The notes under the pieces are model-generated. The model had not been told where the DNA came from. It did not search any database and was given only the letters and a program-made list of their open reading frames with translations. The translations under genes and the position numbers were made by a program. A stretch of DNA of 64,000 nucleotides from Burkholderiaceae bacterium. Lineage in GTDB: Bacteria; Pseudomonadota; Gammaproteobacteria; Burkholderiales; Burkholderiaceae_B. Below are positions 17,899 through 26,421 of this stretch, one piece after another. Every line of letters begins with the position of its first letter. Position 1 is the stretch's first letter. The stretch covers positions 62,001 to 126,000 of the forward strand of contig JAMNXR010000005.1 in NCBI GenBank assembly GCA_023653055.1. Direction: 5' to 3'.

Positions 17899-19014
17899 AT
17901 GGATTTTTCATACTCAGAAGAGCAACGGATGTTGACAGACAGTCTGCATCGTTTAATTGCAGACAACTGGACGCGACCCAAGCGCCGTGCGCGCCAAGAC
18001 AGCGGCAAGCTTGATGTATCTGCCTGGAATAGTTTGGTCGAGCTTGGCGTGGGTGGGTTGTTAGTGGCAGAGGAATTTGGTGGCTTTGGCGAGACCCCCG
18101 CTACTATGCTGGCGGTGCATCAAGAGCTTGGTCGCGGCTTGGTTAGCGAGCCTGTCATCTCCAGCGCAGTCATGGGTGTCACCTTGCTTGGGCAGAGTGA
18201 TAATCAGGCGCTCAAACAGCAATGGTTGTCCGCGCATGCAGAGGGCGAGGCCATTCTTGCAGTAGCTTGGCAAGAAGAAGGTGAACGCGATGCTCAGCGT
18301 CCTCTGAGCACGCGTGCTTCCGCGCATCAAAGTGGCTATCAGTTAGATGGCAAAAAAATCCTAGTTTGGCACGCTGCTGGATCTGATGCATTGTTGGTCT
18401 CGGTCGTGCTTGACGGTGAAACAGCCGTGCTGCTTGTTCCGACCAGCTCGGCAGGTGTGTCGATCGCGGATTACGCCACGTTTGACGGCTCACGTGCTGC
18501 AACCGTGATGTTCGAACGTGTCATCGTCCCCGCTGAAAATTTAGTTGCGAAAGGTGCACTTGCGCAAGCCTCCATCACCAAGTCGCTTGATTTCGGGATC
18601 GTGGCTCTATGCGCACAAGCCTGCGGTGCAATGGCATACCTCACTGACAGCACAATCCAATATCTCAAAACGCGAAAGCAATTTGGCCAGCCTTTGGCTA
18701 ATTTTCAGGTCTTGCAACACCGCTTAGCTGAAATGCTGATCCAGTCAGAAATGGGCTTGTCGATGACCTATGTTGCAGCGATCGCGCTCAGCGAGCCAGA
18801 TGCGCATAAGCGAAGCCGTATTGTGTCCATGGCTAAAGTTGAAGTGGCTGCCGCGGCACGATTTGTTGGCGAAGCTTCGGTGCAGTCCCACGGTGGTATG
18901 GGTGTGACAGACGAACTTGAGGTAGGCGATTATTTCAAACGCTTGACCTATCTTGACCTTTTGCTGGGTGACACCAATTATCACTTGCAGCGCTTGCAAG
19001 ATCTTGACGTTTAA
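17899..19014 (+). CDS. Acyl-CoA dehydrogenase, shorter paralogue
   Basis: 371 residues. N-terminal FSYSEEQRMLTDSLHRLI, the helical C-terminal domain with RKQFGQPLANFQVLQHRLAE and SHGGMGVTDELEVG mark the family. The central FAD-binding segment is more degenerate than in the upstream gene: I see no SEPGSGSD-type motif. This fits the partner subunit of a heteromeric dehydrogenase that may lack a complete active site. It lies between the first dehydrogenase and the HTD2-like hydratase, with short gaps that indicate one operon. Confidence 0.9.
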   Translation: MDFSYSEEQRMLTDSLHRLIADNWTRPKRRARQDSGKLDVSAWNSLVELGVGGLLVAEEFGGFGETPATMLAVHQELGRGLVSEPVISSAVMGVTLLGQSDNQALKQQWLSAHAEGEAILAVAWQEEGERDAQRPLSTRASAHQSGYQLDGKKILVWHAAGSDALLVSVVLDGETAVLLVPTSSAGVSIADYATFDGSRAATVMFERVIVPAENLVAKGALAQASITKSLDFGIVALCAQACGAMAYLTDSTIQYLKTRKQFGQPLANFQVLQHRLAEMLIQSEMGLSMTYVAAIALSEPDAHKRSRIVSMAKVEVAAAARFVGEASVQSHGGMGVTDELEVGDYFKRLTYLDLLLGDTNYHLQRLQDLDV

Positions 19015-19031
19015 AGAAAGGAAGTCATTAG

Positions 19032-19862
19032 ATGTCGACAACAGATTTAAATGCATGGTTAGGTAAGTCGCAAACGGTTGTGGATCGTATGGATCCAGGT
19101 CACGCCGCCTGCATTGCGGCAACCTTAGGTGAACCTTGTCCGCAAGTAGGGGAAGTAGTACCTCATCTGTGGCATTGGGCTTTTTTCCTTGAGACTGTGC
19201 CTATTGCTCAGACCGGTCTTGACGGTCATCCCGCTCGCGGCAGCTTCTTGCCTCCCGCAGATAATCGCAATCGTATGTGGGCAGGTGGCCGAGTCTCTTT
19301 CAATGAAGGATTGCGTGTGGGCATTGAGGCCCACAAAACGTCGACGGTCTTAGCGATCAAAGAAAAGCAAGGACGAACCGGTTCTTTGCTGTTCGTGACA
19401 GTCAAGCATGACATTGTCCAAGAGGGAAAGCTCGTCATTAGCGAGGAGCAAGATATTGTCTATCGTGAACCCAGTCCTCCAAAATTACAAGGGACGGAGC
19501 CTGCTCCGGCCGCGCAGTGGAGTGAGCCTGTTGATCCAAGTCCAGTGCTGTTATTTAGATACTCCGCTGTGACGTTTAACAGTCACCGTATTCATTACGA
19601 TCACCCCTATGTCACGCAGACCGAAGGCTATCCGGGACTGGTGATTCATGGTCCATTAATTGCAACGCTGATGTGCAGGGCGTTCGTCCGTGCAAATCCC
19701 GCCGCGCACGTTCGTCATCTGGCCTATCGCGGTCTACGCCCCCTTATTGCGCCGACACCATTTTCAGTTGCTGGCATGATCGAAGCGACGGGAGAGGCCA
19801 AATTATGGGCTGAGCAAGAAGGTACGCTCGCGCATCAAGCAGAACTGAGGTTTGAAGTATGA
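19032..19862 (+). CDS. HTD2-like / mesaconyl-CoA-type hydratase
   Basis: 276 residues with an N-terminal FAS1-dehydratase-like hot-dog and a C-terminal MaoC-like hot-dog. FRYSAVTFNSHRIHYDHPYV followed by GLVIHGPL is the characteristic active-site region of the group that includes fungal/mitochondrial HTD2, mesaconyl-C4-CoA hydratase and itaconyl-CoA hydratase. Its likely role is hydration of an enoyl-CoA made by the preceding dehydrogenases. Its stop overlaps the start of the CaiB gene as ATGA. No citramalyl-CoA lyase is in the window, so a complete itaconate-type route is not shown. Confidence 0.82.
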   Translation: MSTTDLNAWLGKSQTVVDRMDPGHAACIAATLGEPCPQVGEVVPHLWHWAFFLETVPIAQTGLDGHPARGSFLPPADNRNRMWAGGRVSFNEGLRVGIEAHKTSTVLAIKEKQGRTGSLLFVTVKHDIVQEGKLVISEEQDIVYREPSPPKLQGTEPAPAAQWSEPVDPSPVLLFRYSAVTFNSHRIHYDHPYVTQTEGYPGLVIHGPLIATLMCRAFVRANPAAHVRHLAYRGLRPLIAPTPFSVAGMIEATGEAKLWAEQEGTLAHQAELRFEV

Positions 19863-21052
19863 AAAAAGCGGGACCACGCCCACTCGATGGGATCACGGTT
19901 GTCAGTCTTGAGCACGCGATTGCCGCACCGTTTTGCACGCGTCAGCTCGCGGATAATGGCGCGCGCGTCATCAAGGTGGAACGTCCGGGTGTTGGCGATT
20001 TTGCACGCAAGTACGATGAGCGCACACGCGGAATGGCTTCGCACTTTGTTTGGACTAATCGTTCCAAAGAAAGTTTGACCTTGGATCTCAAACATGAGGA
20101 TGCCGGCCCAATTTTGAACGAACTCCTGGCTGAGGCCGATGTGCTCGTTCAAAACTTGGCGCCCGGAGCGGCTGCACGCATGGGTTTGTCTTTTGAGGCC
20201 TTGCACGCACGTTTTCCCAAATTGATTGTGTGCGACATCTCAGGCTACGGTGAAGGCGGTCCTTACGAAACTAAGAAAGCCTATGACCTGCTGATTCAAA
20301 GTGAAAGCGGCTTTATTTCTGTGACAGGCTCGCCCGATGCGCCTGCCAAAGCAGGCTGTTCGATCGCTGATATTGCCGCGGGTTCGTATGCGTATTCCAG
20401 TATTTTGAATGCGTTATTGCTGCGTCACAAGACCGGTTTGGGCAGTCATCTTGATGTGTCGATGCTCGAGAGCATGGTGGAGTGGATGAGTTTTCCGCTC
20501 TATTACGCTTTCGAGGGACAGTCCCCACCGCCGCGCGCGGGCGCTGCGCATGCAACGATCTACCCGTACGGTCCGTTTCCTGTGGGAGATGGTAGCAATG
20601 TGATGCTGGGTCTGCAAAACGAGCGCGAGTGGCAAGTTTTTTGTGAAAAAGTTTTGAATCAACCTGCATTAGCAAAAGATCCACGTTACGACTCAACTTC
20701 TAAGCGCGTGACAAATCGCGATGGTCTACGAGGTTTGATTGTCGACGCGTTTGCAAAGATGACGATTGATGAAGTCATCGAGGCCTTGGAAAAAGCGCAG
20801 ATTGCCAATGCCCGCGTCAATGAAATGAAAGATGTGTGGGCACATCCGCAACTCAAAGCACGTCAGCGTTGGACCGAGGTACAGACCCCAGTGGGTGCGC
20901 TGCCTGCCTTGCTACCACCTGCAACAAGTAGTGCCTTTGATGCGCGGATGGATCCTATACCGGCTATTGGCGAACACACGCTCGCGATTCTCAAATCCCT
21001 GGGTGTAAGCGATGAAATTATTGCCAAACTTGAGGCGGCCAAAGCCATTTAA
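19859..21052 (+). CDS. CaiB/BaiF (class III) CoA-transferase
   Basis: 397 residues. LDGITVVSLEHAIAAPFCTR, NGARVIKVERPGVGDFAR and D143 in AYDLLIQSESG, the predicted catalytic aspartate, identify the family. It differs clearly from the CaiB protein at 9941, so the locus encodes two class III transferases on opposite strands. ATGA coupling to the HTD2-like hydratase suggests that the two act on the same acid. It resembles the group acting on mesaconate, benzylsuccinate and similar dicarboxylates; the substrate is not determined. Confidence 0.9.
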   Translation: MKKAGPRPLDGITVVSLEHAIAAPFCTRQLADNGARVIKVERPGVGDFARKYDERTRGMASHFVWTNRSKESLTLDLKHEDAGPILNELLAEADVLVQNLAPGAAARMGLSFEALHARFPKLIVCDISGYGEGGPYETKKAYDLLIQSESGFISVTGSPDAPAKAGCSIADIAAGSYAYSSILNALLLRHKTGLGSHLDVSMLESMVEWMSFPLYYAFEGQSPPPRAGAAHATIYPYGPFPVGDGSNVMLGLQNEREWQVFCEKVLNQPALAKDPRYDSTSKRVTNRDGLRGLIVDAFAKMTIDEVIEALEKAQIANARVNEMKDVWAHPQLKARQRWTEVQTPVGALPALLPPATSSAFDARMDPIPAIGEHTLAILKSLGVSDEIIAKLEAAKAI

Positions 21053-21064
21053 AGTCCTAGCGTT

Positions 21065-21544
21065 CTAACGCGACAGCGGCCAGAGTTTTTGGTCGCTGCA
21101 TCGCGCGAGCAGAGCCTGTAGATTACCTTGCGTGAGCAAGAGATCAGGCGTCAGGTCCATGAGTGGCCGCAGGACAAAGGCTCTCTCATGCATACGCGGA
21201 TGGGGAAGTGTCAGTCTAGGTGTCATCAGCGTGACACCCTCGTATAAAAGCAAATCAAGATCCAACGTCCGCGGGGCATGATGATACGGTCGTTCACGTC
21301 CGTACGTCTGTTCAATAGATTGCAAGGCGTCGAGCAAGGGTAAGGGCGCGAGAGTCGTATGCATTTGAGCGACGGTATTGACAAAGGTCGGGCCCTGCGC
21401 ATCGACAGGATCGCTGCCGTAAAGTGGCGCAACGGTTAATGATTCAATGCCCGGAATCTCTCTCAATGCCTTGAGCGCATGCTCGATCGTCTCACGCGCG
21501 TCTCCTAGATTTGCACCCAGTCCAATCCATGCGCGCGCAGACAT
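21065..21544 (-). CDS. folK: 2-amino-4-hydroxy-6-hydroxymethyldihydropteridine diphosphokinase
   Basis: 159 residues, the normal FolK length. It transfers pyrophosphate from ATP to 6-hydroxymethyl-dihydropterin in folate synthesis. Visible signatures are IGLGANLGDARETIEHAL at the start, LYGSDPVDAQGPTFVNTV and the metal/ATP-binding RTLDLDLLLYEGV followed by LPHPRMHERAFVL. It lies 11 nt after pcnB, the usual neighbour in proteobacteria, and is the last gene of the hda-HAD-pcnB-folK operon. Confidence 0.97.
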   Translation of the reverse strand: MSARAWIGLGANLGDARETIEHALKALREIPGIESLTVAPLYGSDPVDAQGPTFVNTVAQMHTTLAPLPLLDALQSIEQTYGRERPYHHAPRTLDLDLLLYEGVTLMTPRLTLPHPRMHERAFVLRPLMDLTPDLLLTQGNLQALLARCSDQKLWPLSR

Positions 21545-21555
21545 TGTTAGCAGGC

Positions 21556-22926
21556 CTAACTTGGGTCGGACGAGGACTGCTGAGTGCCCGCACTGGGGCT
21601 GCGCTTACGACGACGGGTTCGCGCGCGAGGTCCTGTCGAACTCGATTCGCGCGGCAATTTACTCAAGTCTTCGAGCATTTCAGCGCGACCCGCGTCGTCA
21701 GCATTCGCCAGGTCCATCCACCATTGCGCCAGCACGCTGTCGAACTGATGAGAGGCTGCACGTAACTGCAGAAAATCTACAGCGGCTCTAAACCGCGGTT
21801 GTTCGAACATGCGCCAAATCGATCTGGGCAAACGCTTTTCAAAGCGTGGTTGCATAAACCAAATCTCTCGCATATCTGCACTAAAGCGTTTTTGAATCGC
21901 GAGTTTTTCGGTTTGCTCATCCAGAACAGAATCTGCTGCTTCCATGAGCGCCTGGATCGATGGCGCTCCTGTTGCAATTCGCTTCTGCCAGCGTACATCG
22001 ACCTGATACCAAAGCAGCGCAGCAAATAAAAAGCTTGGGCTGACGGTTTTGCCGCTGCGGATACGCTGATCGGTACGTTCGAGCGCGAGCTCGATAAATG
22101 CTTCTCCACCAGGCTGCTCAAGCACTACATCTAGTAATGGCAAGATGCCTTGATGCAAACCGTCTTGTCGTAATTGCGTCAAACACTCCATTGCTTGGCC
22201 ACAGGTCAACAACTTGAGCATTTCATCAAACAGTCTAGAGGCTGGAACGTTTTCAATGAGTTCCGCCATTGAAGCCAAAGGCTCTTTGGTTTCTGACTCG
22301 ATCTTACCTTTGAGCTTGACCGCAAAACGCACGGCGCGCAGCATACGGACTGGGTCTTCGCGATAGCGCGTCCGCGGATCGCCAATCATACGGATCAAAC
22401 GATGTTTAAGATCGTCGACGCCGTTGTGATAATCGATCACTTCTTCTGTGGTGGGATCGTAGTACAGCGCATTTATGGTGAAATCTCGCCGCGCCGCGTC
22501 TTGGGCGTGCGTGCCAAACTCGTTGTCGCGCAAAATACGACCATGCCCGTCGGTGGACTGTGACTCCGAGGCAGGCGCGCGAAAAGTCGATGTCTCGATG
22601 ATTTCCTGACCAAAGACCACGTGCACAAGCTGAAAGCGTCGGCCGATAATGCGCGCACGCCTGAAAAGTGGTCGAATTTGCTCTGGGGTGGCGTTAGTCG
22701 CGACGTCAAAATCTTTGGGTTCGAGTCCCACAATCAGATCTCGAACAGCGCCACCGACGATATAAGCCTGATAGCCTTCGTGCTGCAGCACCTCGCAGAC
22801 TTTGATGGCATGACGAGAAACTATCCTGCGATCAATGCCATGTTTATCTTTGCTGATGCGTCGCAAACCCTGTGATCTCTGGCCAAACAGCTGACCCACA
22901 AAGCGTTTAATGGTGTCTGTAAGCAT
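21556..22926 (-). CDS. pcnB: Poly(A) polymerase I
   Basis: 456 residues. It adds 3' poly(A) tails that mark RNA for decay. The nucleotidyltransferase core has YIVGGAVRDLIVGLEPKDFDVA-like sequence (GGAVRDL with the DFD metal-binding aspartates), ETSTFRAP and ARRDFTINALYYDP. A basic C-terminal tail (RARTRRRKRS) is typical of PAP rather than of CCA-adding enzymes. I chose ATG 22926, which overlaps the stop of the upstream phosphatase gene as TGATG; the longer ORF to 22974 runs into that gene. Confidence 0.93.
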   Translation of the reverse strand: MLTDTIKRFVGQLFGQRSQGLRRISKDKHGIDRRIVSRHAIKVCEVLQHEGYQAYIVGGAVRDLIVGLEPKDFDVATNATPEQIRPLFRRARIIGRRFQLVHVVFGQEIIETSTFRAPASESQSTDGHGRILRDNEFGTHAQDAARRDFTINALYYDPTTEEVIDYHNGVDDLKHRLIRMIGDPRTRYREDPVRMLRAVRFAVKLKGKIESETKEPLASMAELIENVPASRLFDEMLKLLTCGQAMECLTQLRQDGLHQGILPLLDVVLEQPGGEAFIELALERTDQRIRSGKTVSPSFLFAALLWYQVDVRWQKRIATGAPSIQALMEAADSVLDEQTEKLAIQKRFSADMREIWFMQPRFEKRLPRSIWRMFEQPRFRAAVDFLQLRAASHQFDSVLAQWWMDLANADDAGRAEMLEDLSKLPRESSSTGPRARTRRRKRSPSAGTQQSSSDPS

Positions 22927-23624
22927 CAGGATTTTTCGTCGGAGAGCGTGTTGAAAAGATTGAGTACAGGCCATTTGCGTTGTTGTGCAACGGCGAGCAG
23001 GCTCTCACTTGGATTTGTCACGATGGGGTGTGTGACAACTTCGAGGAGGGGGAGGTCATTGATGGAGTCACTATAAAAATAGGATGCCTCAAAATCTTGC
23101 AAACGCTTACTCATGCCTTCAAGCCAGCTGTTCACACGAAGAACTTTGCCCTGTTTAAAGCTCGGCGTACCTAAAATTTTGCCGGTGTAGCGCCCGCCAA
23201 TGTACTCGGGATCTGTTGCAATCAGTGTAGGGACGCCAAATGCCCGCGCAATCGGGGCCGTCACGAAGCTATTGGTCGCGGTGACCACCGCACAGAGGTC
23301 GCCTGCGGCAAGGTGTTGTTGTACCAACTCAATTGCCGCTTGCGTCATGGCCGGGCGAATCACATTTTGCATAAATTCTTCGTGCCAGGCCGCGAGCAAA
23401 TGCGGAGGGTGCGCCGCCAATAAACCCAGCATAAACTCAGCCGCTTGCTCGGCAGTGAGTTCGCCTGCGTTGTAGCGGTCCATGAGCGCTTCGTTGCGGC
23501 GTAGCGCCTCCTCAGGATCGCCTGCACGTCCGGATTTCGCCATGAAAATAGCCCACTGATAATCGCTATCGAGAGGCAGCAGCGTGTGGTCGAGATCAAA
23601 AAGGGCGAGTCGTCTGAAAGTCAT
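22926..23624 (-). CDS. HAD-IB family phosphatase (SerB-like)
   Basis: 232 residues. The HAD motif I FDLDHTLLPLDSD starts at residue 9 and carries the nucleophile and acid aspartates (DxD). Motif II TATNS and motif III/IV in YSDSINDLPLLE are present. The family hydrolyses small phosphomonoesters and includes phosphoserine and histidinol phosphatases. The gene sits between hda and pcnB with ATGA and TGATG overlaps, an arrangement I recall in other Burkholderiales. A histidinol-phosphatase role has been suggested for such proteins; the sequence alone does not decide. Confidence 0.85.
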   Translation of the reverse strand: MTFRRLALFDLDHTLLPLDSDYQWAIFMAKSGRAGDPEEALRRNEALMDRYNAGELTAEQAAEFMLGLLAAHPPHLLAAWHEEFMQNVIRPAMTQAAIELVQQHLAAGDLCAVVTATNSFVTAPIARAFGVPTLIATDPEYIGGRYTGKILGTPSFKQGKVLRVNSWLEGMSKRLQDFEASYFYSDSINDLPLLEVVTHPIVTNPSESLLAVAQQRKWPVLNLFNTLSDEKS

Positions 23625-24322
23625 GATTGTAAAAATTCTCGGTCGGATAGCATTTGGCGCACTAGGGGCACGGTCACAGTCCGGTGTTTAGAAAGAGAGT
23701 AGCGGTCAAGCGCATCCACCAAGGCGAAAAGTTGTCGGATGTCTCGGGTGTAATGTGTCAACATCCAGTCCAACACCTCTTCGGAGAGTGGCAGTCCGCA
23801 CCTCAGCGCGTAAGCGGTGAGTGCCTCGAGTTTTTCCACATCGGTCAGGGGCTCTAGGCGAAACACCAGATCCCAACCTAAGCGGGTCCGCAGGTCTTCA
23901 CGCAAAGACATCATCATCGGCGCACGATCACCCGTGACGACCAGTCCAAACGCGTGACCCGTCGCAGCAAGCTCGCGCCAGCGATTGTACAGGGCAAACA
24001 CTGCAGCCTGTTGGTCTACGGTCATCTCCTGAATATCGTCGACCACCACAATATCGGCTTCAATTTGCTCTGCTGGCAGGGTGGCCAGGGCCATTACTTG
24101 GTCCGCAATCGTCTCAACATTGAAAAAATGAGCCTGTTTATCTTTGATCATGGCATGCAACAAATGGCTGCGCCCGCAGCCAGGAGGCCCCCACAAATAG
24201 AGCGCTCGACCCGGCGACAAGCCCTTCGCCGCATCGATTGCGGCAGCATTTGCGCCCACCACCGTATTGTCCAAACTGGGACTTTGGGCGGGGGTGATCT
24301 CTAAAAGTAACTGACGACTCAT
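23621..24322 (-). CDS. hda: DnaA regulatory inactivator Hda
   Basis: 233 residues, a DnaA-like AAA+ domain without the DnaA DNA-binding domain. The N-terminal QLLLEI fits the beta-clamp-binding peptide of Hda. The P-loop GPPGCGRSHLLHA has the RSH variant characteristic of Hda, with Walker B IVVVDDIQEM. Hda on the loaded clamp stimulates ATP hydrolysis by DnaA and prevents re-initiation. The gene is divergent from purM with 70 bp between starts, and overlaps the HAD phosphatase gene as ATGA. Confidence 0.92.
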   Translation of the reverse strand: MSRQLLLEITPAQSPSLDNTVVGANAAAIDAAKGLSPGRALYLWGPPGCGRSHLLHAMIKDKQAHFFNVETIADQVMALATLPAEQIEADIVVVDDIQEMTVDQQAAVFALYNRWRELAATGHAFGLVVTGDRAPMMMSLREDLRTRLGWDLVFRLEPLTDVEKLEALTAYALRCGLPLSEEVLDWMLTHYTRDIRQLFALVDALDRYSLSKHRTVTVPLVRQMLSDREFLQS

Positions 24323-24392
24323 CGACTCATCGTAAAATCAGTAAAAATACGGACGTAAGTCCACAATTGTCACACAACCACGGCTTTTTCCC

Positions 24393-25439
24393 ATGACACA
24401 ACCTCAAGCACCTCTGACTTACCGCGACGCTGGCGTCGATATTGACGCGGGCGATGCCTTGGTCGATCGTATTAAACCCCTCGCAGCACGCACAATGCGC
24501 GAGGGTGTCTTGGCAGGTATTGGGGGCTTTGGCGCCCTGTTTGAGGTCCCAAAGCGCTACAAAGAACCCGTTTTGGTCTCAGGCACTGACGGCGTCGGCA
24601 CCAAACTCAAACTTGCCTTTGACTGGCAGCGCCACGACACCGTGGGCATCGATCTTGTCGCCATGAGTGTTAACGACATTTTGGTTCAAGGCGCAGAGCC
24701 ATTATTTTTTCTGGATTACTTTGCCTGCGGTAAATTGTCGGTCGACGTTGCCGCACAGGTGGTCGGTGGAATTGCCAGGGGTTGTGAACTCTCTGGTTGT
24801 GCCCTGATTGGTGGTGAAACAGCAGAGATGCCCGGCATGTACCCAGACGGCGAGTACGACTTGGCCGGTTTTGCCGTGGGTGCGGCGGAAAAATCCGCGT
24901 TGATTGATGGCAAGTCTATTCAACCAGGTGACGTGGTGTTGGGGCTGGCTTCAAGTGGTGCCCATTCAAACGGTTATTCCTTGCTTCGTAAAATCTTGCA
25001 GCGCGCCAATGCCCGTCCCGAACAAGACTTTCACGGTCAGCCCTTGGGCGATGTGGTGATGGCCCCCACGCACTTGTATGTCAAGCCTGTATTGGCAGTC
25101 CTCAAGGATTTTGGAAAACAAATCAAAGGCTTAGCGCATATTACTGGTGGCGGTTTACTAGATAATGTGCCACGTATTTTGCAGCCGGGTTTACAAGCAC
25201 GTCTGCATCGGGATGCATGGCAAATGCCCAAGCTTTTTAGCTGGCTGCAGGAGCAAGGCGGCGTCGCCGACACTGAAATGTATCGCGTGTTTAACTGCGG
25301 GATCGGGATGGTTGCTGTTGTGCCTGCCGCTCAGGCACAAGCGATCAGCCAGGCACTTCGAGCACAGGGCGAGACGGTGTATCAACTCGGCGAGATCGCT
25401 GAGTGTGGCGCCACAGACGCACAAACGGTCGTACTTTAA
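24393..25439 (+). CDS. purM: Phosphoribosylformylglycinamidine cyclo-ligase
   Basis: 348 residues, the standard PurM length. It closes the imidazole ring to form AIR in purine synthesis, using ATP. Diagnostic sequences are [20 protein letters not shown] at the N-terminus, [33 protein letters not shown] and [11 protein letters not shown]. Divergence from hda is a conserved arrangement in betaproteobacteria. Its stop lies one base from the stop of miaA on the other strand. Confidence 0.97.
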   Translation: MTQPQAPLTYRDAGVDIDAGDALVDRIKPLAARTMREGVLAGIGGFGALFEVPKRYKEPVLVSGTDGVGTKLKLAFDWQRHDTVGIDLVAMSVNDILVQGAEPLFFLDYFACGKLSVDVAAQVVGGIARGCELSGCALIGGETAEMPGMYPDGEYDLAGFAVGAAEKSALIDGKSIQPGDVVLGLASSGAHSNGYSLLRKILQRANARPEQDFHGQPLGDVVMAPTHLYVKPVLAVLKDFGKQIKGLAHITGGGLLDNVPRILQPGLQARLHRDAWQMPKLFSWLQEQGGVADTEMYRVFNCGIGMVAVVPAAQAQAISQALRAQGETVYQLGEIAECGATDAQTVVL

Positions 25440-25440
25440 A

Positions 25441-26421
25441 TCAGTCCACAATCGTTCGGTCGTCGATGAGACGGCCAACGATTGCCAGGGTCTTATCGGT
25501 TGCGTCGTGGGCGTCCGCTTCTACAGACAAGCGATCGGGTAGGCTGCGCAGCCAGGTCAGTTGCCTTTTGGCCAGTTGCCGGGTGGCTGCGATTGCCTGT
25601 TCTCTCGCCTGCACGGGCGTAACCTCCCCCGCGAGCATGGACCAAAACTGTCGATAGCCTACGCAGCGTATTGAAGGCAAGTCCGTATGCAAATCGCCGC
25701 GTTCGCGTAGCGCTTTGACCTCTTGAACCAAGCCTTCCTCCAACATTTGATCAAAGCGCACCGCAATGCGCTGATGCAGATGGCTGCGTTCTGTTGGCTC
25801 AAGACTCAATGTTACCGTTGCTAGCGGTTTGTCAGTTTGTTCGGGGGCATTTAGCAACGCAGACATCGTCTTGCCGCTGATATGCCAGATCTCAAGCGCC
25901 CGCTGTATGCGTTGACTATCGTTGGGTGAAAGCCTGGCAGCCGTTGCGGGGTCAATGAGGCGGAGTGCCTCATGCATGGCGGGCCAACCCACCGCAGCCG
26001 CACGCAACTCAAGCTCTTTTCTAATCTCAAGGTCTGCGGTGGGTAAATCATTGAGCCCATCACGCAAGGCCTTAAAGTAAAGCATCGTGCCGCCCACCAG
26101 CACGGGCAGACGTCCTCGGGCACGTATTGCTTTGACGCAGCAAAGCGCATCGCGTCTAAATGCCGCTGCTGAGTATGACTCAAGCGGATCCAGGATATCT
26201 AATAAATGATGGTCAATCGTGGCACGTTCTTCGCGCGAGGGCTTGGCCGTGCCGATATCCATGCCCCGATAGATGGTGGCTGAATCAACATTAATAATTT
26301 CACACGGCCACTTTTGTGCGATGGCGCGCGCAATGGCACTCTTGCCGCTTGCGGTTGGGCCCGCAATGCACAACAAAGCGGGAGTGTGCGCAGACTGCGT
26401 TGGCAGAGCGTCCGCTATCAT
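25441..26421 (-). CDS. miaA: tRNA dimethylallyltransferase
   Basis: 326 residues. It transfers a dimethylallyl group to A37 of tRNAs that read UNN codons. The P-loop [41 protein letters not shown] and [10 protein letters not shown] are family hallmarks. I chose ATG 26421, which overlaps the mutL stop as ATGA; the longer ORF would enter mutL. The order tsaE-amiC-mutL-miaA matches the conserved proteobacterial superoperon, but hfq does not follow here. Confidence 0.95.
   Translation of the reverse strand: MIADALPTQSAHTPALLCIAGPTASGKSAIARAIAQKWPCEIINVDSATIYRGMDIGTAKPSREERATIDHHLLDILDPLESYSAAAFRRDALCCVKAIRARGRLPVLVGGTMLYFKALRDGLNDLPTADLEIRKELELRAAAVGWPAMHEALRLIDPATAARLSPNDSQRIQRALEIWHISGKTMSALLNAPEQTDKPLATVTLSLEPTERSHLHQRIAVRFDQMLEEGLVQEVKALRERGDLHTDLPSIRCVGYRQFWSMLAGEVTPVQAREQAIAATRQLAKRQLTWLRSLPDRLSVEADAHDATDKTLAIVGRLIDDRTIVD

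Noticed and set aside
24323-24392. Possible DnaA box in the hda-purM gap
   Set aside because: TTGTCACAC and TTGTGGACT differ from the consensus at several positions.
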